DNA of 64,000 bases from Chitinophagaceae bacterium (GTDB lineage: Bacteria > Bacteroidota > Bacteroidia > Chitinophagales > Chitinophagaceae): assembly GCA_004173355.1 (NCBI GenBank), contig SEAD01000006.1:34717-98716 (forward strand). The letters are read 5' to 3'. Under the pieces are notes generated by a model. The model was not told where the DNA came from. It searched no databases and worked only from the letters and a program-made list of their open reading frames with translations. The position numbers were made by a program, and so were the translations under genes. Shown in pieces: positions 46,503-56,663 of this stretch (the stretch's first letter is position 1; each line of letters opens with the position of its first letter).

Positions 46503-47546
46503 ATGGAAGTCCATTACCACGATTATCTCCAGCTTGACAAAATCCTCAGCGCCCAGGCACTGGAAAGTGATAAACTCGGTGCGCACGCACATGACGAGAT
46601 GTTGTTTGTGGTGATCCACCAGGCCTACGAGCTTTGGTTCAAACAACTGCACTACGAACTGGATTCGATGCTGGAAATAATGGCCCGCCCTTCCCTGAAT
46701 GATAATTCACCCGAACTGCAGACCGTGGTCCACCGGATGAACCGTTGCGTAACCATCCTGCGGGTACTGGTGCAGCAGATCGATATCATGGAAACCATGA
46801 CACCAATGGATTTCCTCGAGTTCCGCAACATGCTCCGCCCGGCTTCGGGATTCCAGAGCTGGCAGTTCAAGGAACTGGAAGCCAAGCTGGGCCTGAAGTT
46901 TGAGCAACGGCATGGCCGGGAGTATTACACCGCCCAGCTCCGCCCCGGGCAGGTGGAAATCATTAAAAGAGCCGAGAATAACCAGTCGCTCCTGCAGCTG
47001 CTCAACAGCTGGCTGGAACGATTGCCGTTTTTTGAACCAGACCATGACTGGTCCGGCCTGGAAGCGCATGCTCCCCATCCGGGCACACATGTTTTTTGGT
47101 CTGAATACCGCTACCAGCTTGACCTCAGCCTTTCCGATACGGAAAAAAACAACCTGGGCTATTTTGACAGTCTCTTCCTCGGCCAGGGCGGGTTGCCGGA
47201 GGGCAACACCCTTTCCCCGGCGGCAAACCGCGCGGCACTGTTTATCATGCTTTACCGCGGATATCCTATCCTGCAGCTTCCCTTCCAGCTGCTGAACGGG
47301 TTACTTGAAATTGACGAACAACTCAGTTCCTGGAGGTACCGGCACATGAATATGGTGCACCGGATGATCGGTACCCGGATCGGCACCGGCGGCAGCACAG
47401 GAAAAGAGTACCTGCGGGGTGCAGCTGACAAACATTATATCTTCCGGGAAATCGCACAGCTGAACAGTTTCCTGATCGAGCGCACCCGGTTGCCGCAGCT
47501 CCCGCACGCCATCGAAGCGACGCTGGGTTTTGTACATAGCAGCTAG
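46503..47546 (+). CDS. kynA: Tryptophan 2,3-dioxygenase
   Basis: ORF 347 aa; HDEMLFVVIHQAYELWFKQLHYELDS; FRNMLRPASGFQSWQFKELE; GTGGSTGKEYL. Confidence 0.96.
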   Translation: MEVHYHDYLQLDKILSAQALESDKLGAHAHDEMLFVVIHQAYELWFKQLHYELDSMLEIMARPSLNDNSPELQTVVHRMNRCVTILRVLVQQIDIMETMTPMDFLEFRNMLRPASGFQSWQFKELEAKLGLKFEQRHGREYYTAQLRPGQVEIIKRAENNQSLLQLLNSWLERLPFFEPDHDWSGLEAHAPHPGTHVFWSEYRYQLDLSLSDTEKNNLGYFDSLFLGQGGLPEGNTLSPAANRAALFIMLYRGYPILQLPFQLLNGLLEIDEQLSSWRYRHMNMVHRMIGTRIGTGGSTGKEYLRGAADKHYIFREIAQLNSFLIERTRLPQLPHAIEATLGFVHSS

Positions 47547-47592
47547 CCAGGACCCTTACCCATAGCCACTTTCCGGCCTTTTTTCCAGGCAT

Positions 47593-47621
47593 AAAAAAAG
47601 GTGTCCGTTGTACGGACACCT
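47593..47621 (-). terminator. Intrinsic terminator downstream of the 47669-48136 gene (minus strand)
   Basis: aaaaaaAGGTGTCCGT-tgt-ACGGACACCT; T-run on the minus strand. Confidence 0.88.
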
Positions 47622-47668
47622 CCATCACGATCGATAAGTGTGACTGTTATATGTAGAAGTGTAACGGA

Positions 47669-48136
47669 TTATTTTCCGAACGTAAAACGTAAACCGAAGG
47701 AGAAACGCGCAGCTTCAAAATCGGAGTCGCCATCAAAGAAGGTCAGCGTTGGCCTCCAGTCAAAGTTGAAGTTCAGCGGAACGTTGTTGATTTTGTAGTC
47801 CAGGCCACCCAGCGGACGCAACAGGAAGTTGGAACCACCTTCGTAAAGACCAACACCAGGTCCGACACCGGCATACCATTTCAGGCCGGAAGCGTTTTCA
47901 ATCTGGCCATGGTACTGGTAAAATGCCTCGATAATAGTGTAATTGTTGCCAAACAGGACCTCAAACTGGCCGGCATGGTTTGGCTGGAAAAAGTGCTTCA
48001 CAGCGGGACCTACCATGGTCTGGCCGGTTCCGAAGTCGATGGTGACACCGGCTGCTGTTTTGTAATCTGACTGGGCGCTTACCTGCTGGATTGAAAGACC
48101 AGCAACAAGAAGGACGAGGAGGGAAATTTTTCTCAT
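47669..48136 (-). CDS. Small outer-membrane beta-barrel-like secreted protein
   Basis: ORF 155 aa; signal peptide MRKISLLVLLVAGLSIQQVSAQ; alternating-strand pattern, C-terminal aromatic strand RFSFGLRFTFGK. Confidence 0.7.
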   Translation of the reverse strand: MRKISLLVLLVAGLSIQQVSAQSDYKTAAGVTIDFGTGQTMVGPAVKHFFQPNHAGQFEVLFGNNYTIIEAFYQYHGQIENASGLKWYAGVGPGVGLYEGGSNFLLRPLGGLDYKINNVPLNFNFDWRPTLTFFDGDSDFEAARFSFGLRFTFGK

Positions 48137-48484
48137 AAATCTCTCTTTTGGGGAATAGGTTGTTTTTGAATTTGGGATTGATGCAGAAATGCTATTACTG
48201 TGCCAGTTTTATAACAGCCACAGTTACCTGCCGGGGTTGCCATTTGCGGTAGCGGATCAAAAAATCCACAGAATATATGCAGGGCGGCAAAATAGAAAGG
48301 GAATCCCTTCGTTCTATGCCATACAAAGAGTTCTGTGTGATAATAAAGAGTAACTTGTGCGATCACCGTCAAAGCAGCATGGATGGCGGATATGGAACGA
48401 CAGAATGTTTTTGTGGACGATAGCCGACTTTGCCAATTCAAATTATTCCTTCAACTTTGCACACATTAAATCCAATCACATAGA

Positions 48485-49510
48485 ATGGGACTTTTCAACT
48501 TCTTCACACAAGAGATCGCAATGGACCTGGGTACCGCCAATACCCTCATCATACATAACGACGTTGTCGCGGTGAATGAGCCGAGCATTGTCGCGCTGAA
48601 CAGGAACAATCCGAAGGAAGTACTTGCAGTGGGGAAAAAAGCCCTCATGATGCACGAAAAGACGCACGAGAGCATCCGGACCGTCCGCCCCCTGAAGGAT
48701 GGTGTGATTGCCGATTTTAACGCCGCGGAACTGATGATCCGTGAGCTGATCAAACTGGTATACCCCAAAAAGCCGCTTTTCCCCCCAAGCTGGAGGATGA
48801 TGATCTGCATTCCTTCCTCCATTACCGAGGTGGAAAAAAGGGCCGTTCGCGACAGCGCCGAGCAGGCGGGTGCCAAGGAAGTTTACTTATTACATGAGCC
48901 TATGGCTGCGGCCCTGGGTATTGGGATAGATGTGGAAGAGCCGGTGGGAAATATGATCATCGACATCGGTGGTGGTACCACAGGTATTACCGTGATCGCC
49001 CTCGCGGGTATCGTTTGCGACCAGAGTATCCGGATCGCCGGTGATGAATTCACCGCCGACATTATGGAAGCACTCCGCCGTTACCATAGCCTGCTGATCG
49101 GCGAAAGGACAGCTGAGCAGATCAAGATCAATGTAGGTGCCGCGATGAAAGACCTTGAAAACCCTCCCGATGATATCCCTGTAAATGGTCGTGACCTTGT
49201 AACCGGTATCCCGAAACAGATCATGGTCAGTTTCCAGGAAATCGCCGAGGCGCTTGATAAAAGCATTTTCAAAATCGAGGAAGCCATCCTCAAGGCCCTG
49301 GAACAAACGCCGCCCGAGCTGGCTGCCGATATTTACCGCCGGGGCTTATACCTGACAGGTGGTGGTGCACTGCTGCGCGGGCTTGACAAACGCCTGAGCC
49401 AGAAAATCAAACTTCCGGTGCACGTTGCCGACGATCCGCTGAAAAGTGTGGTTCGCGGTACCGGCATCGCCCTGAAGAATTACGATAAGTATCCTTTTGT
49501 AATGCGATAA
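48485..49510 (+). CDS. mreB: Rod shape-determining protein MreB
   Basis: ORF 341 aa; IAMDLGTANTLI; MIIDIGGGTTGITVIALAG; LTGGGALLRGLD. Confidence 0.98.
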   Translation: MGLFNFFTQEIAMDLGTANTLIIHNDVVAVNEPSIVALNRNNPKEVLAVGKKALMMHEKTHESIRTVRPLKDGVIADFNAAELMIRELIKLVYPKKPLFPPSWRMMICIPSSITEVEKRAVRDSAEQAGAKEVYLLHEPMAAALGIGIDVEEPVGNMIIDIGGGTTGITVIALAGIVCDQSIRIAGDEFTADIMEALRRYHSLLIGERTAEQIKINVGAAMKDLENPPDDIPVNGRDLVTGIPKQIMVSFQEIAEALDKSIFKIEEAILKALEQTPPELAADIYRRGLYLTGGGALLRGLDKRLSQKIKLPVHVADDPLKSVVRGTGIALKNYDKYPFVMR

Positions 49511-49519
49511 GATTTTTAC

Positions 49520-50398
49520 TTGCGTAATATATTCCGTTTCATACGCCGCTTTTCCGTGCTGCTGGCATTCCTGGTATTACAGGCGCTGGCGTTATGGACG
49601 CTTTACCGGTACAACCACTTCCACCGCGCCAAAGGACTGGCCGCGGCAAATGAGGTAACCGGTTTCTTCAATTCCCAGTACAACACATTTGAGGATTTCT
49701 TCCGCATGAAGGAGGAAAACCGCCGGCTGCTGCGCATGAACGATTCGCTCATGAACCTGCAGCCGTCCAACTTCCTGGCCTACGATTCCACGGCCAGGTA
49801 TATCCGTGATTCGGTCAGGTACGATACCAGCGGCAAGTACCGGCTGTATGCATGGCGCGATGCGCAGGTGGTGCGGAGTACAGTGAACAGTGACCGCAAC
49901 TATGTGCAGATCAACCGCGGGGCCAACCAGGGTATCAAGGATGATATGGGCGTGTTCAGTTCCAATGGCGGGCTGGTCGGGAAAGTCATCAACGTCAGCG
50001 CCAATTACAGCCAGGTGATGAGCCTGATCAATGTGCAGAACCGGGTCAACGTAATCGTAAAGAAATCGCAGAGCTCCGGTAACCTGACCTGGGACGGGGC
50101 CAACCCGCGACTGCTGGTACTGAGTAATATCCCTAAAAGTGATTCCCTGGTGATTGGTGATACCATCCTCACGGGTAAGTTTTCCCTGAGTTATCCTTCG
50201 GGTCACATGGTGGGTACCGTGGCCGAAATAGTTCCCGACAATTCCACCAACTTCTACGTACTGCGCATAAAAACCACCGCCAACTTCAATGACCTGCAGC
50301 AGGTGATGGTGGTGGAGAACCTTGAGTACGCGGAGCTGGACCAGTTATACAAAGACACAGAAAAGAAAGTAGAGGAAGTCAAAAAGCCGAGACGTTGA
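49520..50398 (+). CDS. mreC: Rod shape-determining protein MreC
   Basis: ORF 292 aa; N-terminal TM, 'VQINRGANQGIKDDMGVFSSNGGLVGKVINVS'; after mreB. Confidence 0.95.
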   Translation: MRNIFRFIRRFSVLLAFLVLQALALWTLYRYNHFHRAKGLAAANEVTGFFNSQYNTFEDFFRMKEENRRLLRMNDSLMNLQPSNFLAYDSTARYIRDSVRYDTSGKYRLYAWRDAQVVRSTVNSDRNYVQINRGANQGIKDDMGVFSSNGGLVGKVINVSANYSQVMSLINVQNRVNVIVKKSQSSGNLTWDGANPRLLVLSNIPKSDSLVIGDTILTGKFSLSYPSGHMVGTVAEIVPDNSTNFYVLRIKTTANFNDLQQVMVVENLEYAELDQLYKDTEKKVEEVKKPRR

Positions 50399-50928
50399 GT
50401 GACCTGTTAAAAAATATACTGCGGTTCGCCGTGTTTATCCTTGTGCAGGTGTACGTCCTGGATGAGATCCCGCCGCTGCACCGGTATATTATCCCGTATA
50501 TCTATTACCTGTTTATCCTCTGGCTGCCGTTTTCCGTTTCCCGGTTCGGGTTGCTGGTTATCGGTTTCCTGACGGGGCTTGCGCTGGACTATTTCACCAA
50601 TACACCCGGTCTGCATGCAGCGGCCTGCCTGCTGATCGCGTACGTCCGGCCCTTCCTCATCAACATCCTTACACCCAAGGATCCCAGCGAATTCAACTAC
50701 CGGGAACCATCGCCAAAGGCAATGGGCTGGACGCCTTACCTGGTGTACGTGCTGGTGCTCACAATCTTCCATCATCTCTACCTCACTTTCCTTGAATACC
50801 TCGATTTCGGATCGTTCATCGATTTCGTGGTGAAGGTCCTTTCAACTACCGCTATCAGTATGCTGCTCGTGATTGTAACCGAGTTGCTCTTCACCCGCAA
50901 AATGAAGTACCGTACCAACACAGCTTAA
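50395..50928 (+). CDS. mreD: Rod shape-determining protein MreD
   Basis: ORF 177 aa multi-TM; overlaps mreC by 4 bp; canonical position. Confidence 0.88.
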   Translation: MSDLLKNILRFAVFILVQVYVLDEIPPLHRYIIPYIYYLFILWLPFSVSRFGLLVIGFLTGLALDYFTNTPGLHAAACLLIAYVRPFLINILTPKDPSEFNYREPSPKAMGWTPYLVYVLVLTIFHHLYLTFLEYLDFGSFIDFVVKVLSTTAISMLLVIVTELLFTRKMKYRTNTA

Positions 50929-51119
50929 TGGTTTTCATCCATGCATTGCTGCGCGTTTGCTGATAGCCTGTTAAAACTTAGGCGGGGCAAGCTTCCTGTA
51001 AAATTTATTCGGTCAAACATTTGGAAACGGCGAATATCATTTCGTACTTTGTATAGAATAATCTCCCAGACGCCTTACAGGCAAACTGCATCCGGAAATC
51101 TTTTTATTCTATCTGACCT

Positions 51120-53339
51120 ATGTCTGTGTTTAACCAGTCCCGCAGCCGCATTATACGGCTCATCTTTTTCCTCTCGTTCCTGATAATCGTCGCGCAGCTT
51201 TTTAACCTGCAGGTGGTATCGGGGAAATACAGTCAGCTGGCCATGGACAATGCGGTTTTCCCAAAAGTGGTATGGCCCGAGCGTGGAATCATCTACGACC
51301 GGAAAAACCGACCGATCCTCAACAACCAGATCATGTTTGACCTGGTGGTCACACCGGCGGAGGTTAAAAACTTTGACACCACCAGTTTCTGCCGGATGAT
51401 GGAGATCGATACCGCAGAATTCAATAAACGGATCAGGGATGCTATTTTCAAAAACAAGGCAATCCGTCCATCCACTTTCCAGTCGCTTCTCACCCCGCAG
51501 ATGCAGGCACGTTTTGAGGAAAACAGCTGGAAATACCCGGGCTTTGCCATGGTGGAACGTCCGGTTCGCGTGTATCCCTACAATGCGGCAGCGCATATCC
51601 TTGGGTATATCAATGAAGCCGACACGCGGGATATTGAGCGGTCGGGTAACTTCTACCGGATGGGTGATTACATCGGCAAGAGCGGTCTCGAATCCAACTA
51701 TGAACGCGTGCTGATGGGCCAGCGAGGTGTTCAGCACCTGATCAAGGATAACAAAAACCGGCTGGTGGGCAACTACGAGAACGGTGTTTTTGATACTGCT
51801 GCCGTGGCCGGTCGCGGTCTCCGCACCTCGATCGATATCGAACTGCAGCAGATGGCTGAACAATTACTGGCCAACAAAGTGGGGGCAGTGGTTGCCATCG
51901 ATCCCAAAACAGGCGGCATCCTGGCCATGGCCTCGGGTCCCACATTTGACCCCAACCAGCTGACCGGTCCGGAGAAAAATAAAAACTACAGCCGGCTGGT
52001 ACTCGATGTGGCCGGTCCGTTACTGAACCGCGCCATCAAAGGACAATATCCGCCGGGTTCCACCTTTAAACCAATGGGTGGCCTGGTAGCGCTCGATGAA
52101 GGCCTGATCACGCCAGCCTATGGTTTCCCTTGTGGTGGCCGTTATACACTTTGCGGAAATGGCAAACCGGCCTGTACGCACTCCGGTGGCGGACACGCAG
52201 CCAATCTCCGTCTCGCCATCGCCAATTCCTGCAACTCCTACTTCACCCACGTGTACCGCATGGCCGCCGACAACTCGAAGTATGGCGGTGTGAAGAAAGG
52301 GTACATGCACTGGAAAGAATACATGAACAAATTTGGTCTTGGTGTCCGTCTTGGTATCGACCTTCCCAGCGAGGACAAAGGCAATATCCCTGACACGGCT
52401 GTTTACAACAAGGAATACCGTGGATCATGGAGCTCCTGCACCAACCTGACCCTTGGAATCGGGCAGGATAAAATGACTGCCACACCGTTACAACTCGCCA
52501 ATGCGATGTGTATCATCGCCAATAAAGGTTTTTTTTACACCCCCCATTTTGTAAGCCGGATCGACAGCGAATCCGAAGCCGATTCGGTATACGTGAACCG
52601 CTACCGCCAGAAACATGAAGTGCTGACGCATATCTCCGATACCGCTTACCGCGCTACCATCGAAGGTATGGCCGATGTGGTACGGGTGGGTACGGCCCGC
52701 TCGGCAGCCATTCCAGGTATTGAAGTCTGTGCAAAAACCGGTACCGCCCAGAACTCCACTATCCTGCAGGGCAAAAAGATTGACCTCCCGAATAACTCCA
52801 TGTTTGTTTGTTTCGCCCCCAAGGATGATCCGAAAATATGTGTGGCAGTGGTAGTGGAAAATGCCGGGTATGGTGGTACATGGGCCGGTCCGATTTCCCG
52901 GATGATGATGGAGAAATACCTGCTTGACTCGCTTACAACCCGCAGCAAGGCTGACTTTGAGCGCATCGCCAACACGAACATCATGCCGGCGTACCTGAAA
53001 AAATTACAATTCATCACCGACTCTGCGAGGGCCAATGAATGGTTCCGCAAGACAAAGGACAGCACCTATCTCCGCCGGTTCCTGAATAAAAGTTATGCAT
53101 CACTTTCCCCCGAAGAGGTAGAGACCTATGCGGGTATCCGGATGCCGGGGATCGACAATGAACAGGCCGGACTCAGCGACAGCAATAGTAATCTCGCAGT
53201 GCTCACACCCGCTGCCCGCAAACCATTGGTCCCGGTCAATAACGGCGGCAGCCCCGTTCGAAGCGACCGTCCGGAACTCATCGCAGTGTTACCCAATGAA
53301 AAGAATTCAAGGACCCGTTCAAATAACCCGATCGTATGA
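51120..53339 (+). CDS. mrdA: Penicillin-binding protein 2
   Basis: ORF 739 aa; GQYPPGSTFKPM (SxxK), KTGTAQ motif, class B PBP. Confidence 0.97.
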   Translation: MSVFNQSRSRIIRLIFFLSFLIIVAQLFNLQVVSGKYSQLAMDNAVFPKVVWPERGIIYDRKNRPILNNQIMFDLVVTPAEVKNFDTTSFCRMMEIDTAEFNKRIRDAIFKNKAIRPSTFQSLLTPQMQARFEENSWKYPGFAMVERPVRVYPYNAAAHILGYINEADTRDIERSGNFYRMGDYIGKSGLESNYERVLMGQRGVQHLIKDNKNRLVGNYENGVFDTAAVAGRGLRTSIDIELQQMAEQLLANKVGAVVAIDPKTGGILAMASGPTFDPNQLTGPEKNKNYSRLVLDVAGPLLNRAIKGQYPPGSTFKPMGGLVALDEGLITPAYGFPCGGRYTLCGNGKPACTHSGGGHAANLRLAIANSCNSYFTHVYRMAADNSKYGGVKKGYMHWKEYMNKFGLGVRLGIDLPSEDKGNIPDTAVYNKEYRGSWSSCTNLTLGIGQDKMTATPLQLANAMCIIANKGFFYTPHFVSRIDSESEADSVYVNRYRQKHEVLTHISDTAYRATIEGMADVVRVGTARSAAIPGIEVCAKTGTAQNSTILQGKKIDLPNNSMFVCFAPKDDPKICVAVVVENAGYGGTWAGPISRMMMEKYLLDSLTTRSKADFERIANTNIMPAYLKKLQFITDSARANEWFRKTKDSTYLRRFLNKSYASLSPEEVETYAGIRMPGIDNEQAGLSDSNSNLAVLTPAARKPLVPVNNGGSPVRSDRPELIAVLPNEKNSRTRSNNPIV

Positions 53340-54688
53340 GCCAGCGTGACCCTGCAATATCAAAAGGCATTGACTGGTCCCTCATCGGGATCTACCTGCT
53401 GCTGGTGGCTATCGGCATCACGGCCGTATTCGGCGCAACGTACAAGGAAGGTGACCCGATCCTGCAGAGTTTCCTTGGATTCAAAACGGATTACAGTAAA
53501 CAGCTTTACTTTTTTGGGGTATCCGGCATCATCGGGTTGTTTATCCTGCTGACAGATAGTAAGTTTTTCCCTGCCACTGCCAATCTCTGGTACGCCGCCG
53601 GGATCTTCATGTTGCTGCTGGTATTTCCGCTGCATACAAATATCAGCGGTACGGAATCGATCATCAAACTCGGCAGCTTCAACCTCCAGCCCGCGGAATT
53701 CTGCAAGATCCCCGTTGCACTTGCCCTCGCAAAATACCTCTCCAGGCCGGAAACGGATTTCTCCAAAACCCGCTCCCAGCTTATTGCCGCCGCCATCGCA
53801 CTGGTCCCGGCAGTGATCACCATCGCGCAGAAGGAAACCGGTCTGGCACTGGTATTCTTTTCGTTCTCACTCGTGATGTATCGCGAAGGCCTGCCTTCCG
53901 GTATCCTCATTATCGGATTCGCCGTGGCGGTGCTCGTGGTTGCAACGTTGCTGCTGGAGCCCAATACACTCGCATTTATACTGATCGGGCTGGCCGTACT
54001 GGTGGCCCTGCTGATGCGTCGCCAGATCCGGCGTGATAAATCGCTGCTGTTCAAAATTGCAGTGCTCTGCGTGATCTGCGTGGGCATACAGCGTTTTGGT
54101 GTGCCGTTTATTTTCAAATCTGTACTGGGTAAACACCAGGTTGAACGGATTTACAGTACAATTGGCCGCGATGTACCGGATGAATATTCACGTGGGTTTG
54201 TGGAAGGATCCGCACCGGCGCCGGCGAGTGACAAGAAAAAAACCAATACCGCCGATTACAACGTGAAACAATCCAAGATTGCGATTGGCAGCGGTGGCGT
54301 CCTTGGAAAAGGACTGCTGAAGGGAACACAAACCCGTTATGGTTTTGTGCCGGAGCAACGGACCGACTTTATCTTTGATACTATCGGGGAAGGATTCGGG
54401 TTTGTGGGTTGCTTCATCCTGCTGGGTGTATACATCCTCCTGTTATTCCGGATTGTTGCGGTAGCTGAAAGGCAGCGAAGTGTGTTCAGCCGCTGTTATG
54501 CCTATGGTGTGGCATCCGTGTTCTTTTTCCATATGGGAATCAATATTGCCATGACCATCGGACTGGCCCCGGTAATCGGGATCCCGCTGCCGCTGATCAG
54601 TTATGGCGGTGCGTCCTTGCTGACGTTTTCGGTGATGATCTTTATCCTGGTGCGACTGGATGCCGACAGGCAGATGGTGCTGCGATAA
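53336..54688 (+). CDS. rodA: Rod shape-determining protein RodA (SEDS glycosyltransferase)
   Basis: ORF 450 aa; QSKIAIGSGGVLGKGLLKGTQTRYGFVPEQRTDFIF; PVIGIPLPLISYGGASLL. Confidence 0.97.
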   Translation: MSQRDPAISKGIDWSLIGIYLLLVAIGITAVFGATYKEGDPILQSFLGFKTDYSKQLYFFGVSGIIGLFILLTDSKFFPATANLWYAAGIFMLLLVFPLHTNISGTESIIKLGSFNLQPAEFCKIPVALALAKYLSRPETDFSKTRSQLIAAAIALVPAVITIAQKETGLALVFFSFSLVMYREGLPSGILIIGFAVAVLVVATLLLEPNTLAFILIGLAVLVALLMRRQIRRDKSLLFKIAVLCVICVGIQRFGVPFIFKSVLGKHQVERIYSTIGRDVPDEYSRGFVEGSAPAPASDKKKTNTADYNVKQSKIAIGSGGVLGKGLLKGTQTRYGFVPEQRTDFIFDTIGEGFGFVGCFILLGVYILLLFRIVAVAERQRSVFSRCYAYGVASVFFFHMGINIAMTIGLAPVIGIPLPLISYGGASLLTFSVMIFILVRLDADRQMVLR

Positions 54689-54691
54689 GGG

Positions 54692-55408
54692 TTATTCTTC
54701 CTCCCTGCTCCGCTGACGGAACATCACCAGCTTTTCGCTGATATATTCGGTGATATCATCGCGGTCCATTTTTCGCGCCTGCTTGTAGGAAGGGCGGTAC
54801 ATGTACATAAACAGGCTGAGTGAATCACCCTGCAGGCGGGTAAGGCGGGCCACGTTAAAGGCCGAAAATTTATCATCCACATAGGCTTCTTCCTCGCGGC
54901 TTTCCATGTTACGCCTGGCCTTCCTTTGTTTTTTTGCCCGCTGGGAAAAATAACTGAGCGGACTGAGTGATACACCCACACCGTCGGTGGGACGGTTTCC
55001 CCCGGTAATCCCCCGCATACGGTCAGTCAGCTCCTTATAGTCTGATGCGCGGCGCAGCGAATCGTAGCCGTAGTTGGACCGCACGGTTACATTCTTCAGC
55101 GACTTCATATCCATCAGCAATTCCGGATCATAGGATGTGAGTAGCTGGCCGTAAGTCAGTTTTATAGTATCGGGAAAATAAGCCGTGATGGAAAAAATAA
55201 TGGAATCGTCTTCCGCTGCTGCGATACTGTACCGGCCTTCGCCGTTAGTCAGGGTTACCTTTTTTGAATTCAGGTTGCGGACAGATACATTCACCATCGG
55301 CAAGCCGGTCTGGGAGGAGCGAACCACACCCTTCAGCTGGTCCTGCGACCAGCCAACGTTGACGCAGTAGAAAAGGGGCAACAACAGCAGTGGTAGATGT
55401 GGCTTCAT
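54692..55408 (-). CDS. Carboxypeptidase-like regulatory domain (CarboxypepD_reg-like) secreted protein
   Basis: QLKGVVRSSQTGLPMVNVSVRNLNSKKVTLTNGEGRYSIAA; signal peptide. Confidence 0.85.
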   Translation of the reverse strand: MKPHLPLLLLPLFYCVNVGWSQDQLKGVVRSSQTGLPMVNVSVRNLNSKKVTLTNGEGRYSIAAAEDDSIIFSITAYFPDTIKLTYGQLLTSYDPELLMDMKSLKNVTVRSNYGYDSLRRASDYKELTDRMRGITGGNRPTDGVGVSLSPLSYFSQRAKKQRKARRNMESREEEAYVDDKFSAFNVARLTRLQGDSLSLFMYMYRPSYKQARKMDRDDITEYISEKLVMFRQRSREEE

Positions 55409-55492
55409 TCCCAAATGTACACGACTCTCCCGGGGGAATTGTTAATGTTATGGGAAAGCCGGGTTTTGCGTTGAAAGGCCGACATTTGCGCA

Positions 55493-56230
55493 ATGAAAAT
55501 CATCCCGGTTTCCGAAGGTTCATTCACGATCGACAAGACCAAACAGTTTGTCCCCTTCGACGACAGCACCGACCAGTTGAAGTCGCGCCCCGCAGGCAGC
55601 CTGCTGGTCGAAATCCAGCCTTTTGTGGTCATCACTTCAAAGGATGTGTTGCTCATTGATACCGGCCTGGGTTTCGCTGACAACGGCGGCGCCATGCAGC
55701 TGGTGAAAAACCTCGGGGCTGCGGGTGTGGCTCCTTCATCTATAACGAAAGTCCTGATGAGCCACCTTCATAAGGACCATGCGGGCGGGGTATCGGACGA
55801 GACGGACCGCAGCCGGCTTTGTTTTCCCAACGCTACATACTATGTGCAGCAGCGTGAGCTGGAAGCCGCGCTGGAAAAGGGTTTGCCAAGTTATATCCCT
55901 GATGAGATCGCTGCCCTCCGTTCGGCCAGTAATGTGGTATTGCTTACGGAAGACCATGGCATTATTGATAATTATATCGAATACCAGGTCACCTGTGCGC
56001 ACTCGGTCTTCCACCAGGTGTTCTGGATCCGGGATGAAGGGGAGGTGGTATTTTTCGGCGCCGATGATGCGCCGCAGCTCTCACAGATGAAACAACGGTT
56101 TGCTGCGAAATATGACCACGATGGTAAAAAGGCGATGGAACTGCGGCAGGACTGGTGGGAAAAGGGAGCCCTGGAAAACTGGACTTTTCTTTTTTACCAC
56201 GATATCAAAACCCCTGTATTGAAGGCATAA
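55493..56230 (+). CDS. MBL-fold metallo-hydrolase
   Basis: ORF 245 aa; LMSHLHKDHAGG motif, LIDTGLGF, FFGADDAPQ. Confidence 0.93.
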   Translation: MKIIPVSEGSFTIDKTKQFVPFDDSTDQLKSRPAGSLLVEIQPFVVITSKDVLLIDTGLGFADNGGAMQLVKNLGAAGVAPSSITKVLMSHLHKDHAGGVSDETDRSRLCFPNATYYVQQRELEAALEKGLPSYIPDEIAALRSASNVVLLTEDHGIIDNYIEYQVTCAHSVFHQVFWIRDEGEVVFFGADDAPQLSQMKQRFAAKYDHDGKKAMELRQDWWEKGALENWTFLFYHDIKTPVLKA

Positions 56231-56231
56231 A

Positions 56232-56260
56232 AAAACCCGTATCAGCCTGATACGGGTCCT
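56232..56260 (-). terminator. Intrinsic terminator downstream of the ECF-sigma triad (minus strand)
   Basis: aaaaaACCCGTATCAG-cc-TGATACGGGT, T-run on the minus strand. Confidence 0.88.
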
Positions 56261-56266
56261 GGTATT

Positions 56267-56662
56267 TTAATTCCGCCGCCGGTTGTTGTCCCGTCGCCGG
56301 TCCTTGACTTCTTCCCTTAACTGGTTGATAAAATCGCGCTGGTGGTTGAAGACCTGATTGCTCTTCTGCTCACCGATGATCCCCTTGAAACGGTCGCGGT
56401 ACCGTACCTGCACATCAGCAACTGCCTGTTTCCTTTTCAGCACATCACCCCGGTTGTCGCGGATCGCCGAACGCCAGTCCTTGAAATACTGCACGAATGT
56501 GGGCTGGAATTTTTTCGCTTCATCACTGCTGAGACCCAGTTTTTTCTGGATGTACTCGCCCATTTTATCACGGATGCTTTCATCCGCATCATCGTCCTCC
56601 TGTGCGGACAGGTGGAAGGCGGTGGCAAGCAGTAAAGAAAATATAAGTAAAAGTCTTTTCAT
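56267..56662 (-). CDS. Small secreted, highly charged helical (Spy/CpxP-like) protein, candidate sensor of the ECF module
   Basis: MKRLLLIFSLLLATAFHLSAQ signal peptide; 'ADESIRDKMGEYIQKKLGLSSDEAKKFQPTFVQYFKDWR'. Internal ATG at 56662-56660 preferred over 56683. Confidence 0.7.
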   Translation of the reverse strand: MKRLLLIFSLLLATAFHLSAQEDDDADESIRDKMGEYIQKKLGLSSDEAKKFQPTFVQYFKDWRSAIRDNRGDVLKRKQAVADVQVRYRDRFKGIIGEQKSNQVFNHQRDFINQLREEVKDRRRDNNRRRN

Positions 56663-56663
56663 C

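Noticed and set aside
51075-51863. 262-aa minus-strand ORF opposite mrdA
   Set aside because: Shadow of PBP2; no recognizable domain.
54200-54260. Apparent charged insertion in RodA (SAPAPASDKKKTNTADYNVKQSKI)
   Set aside because: Bacteroidota RodA proteins commonly have a variable loop before QSKIAIGSGG; not unusual enough.
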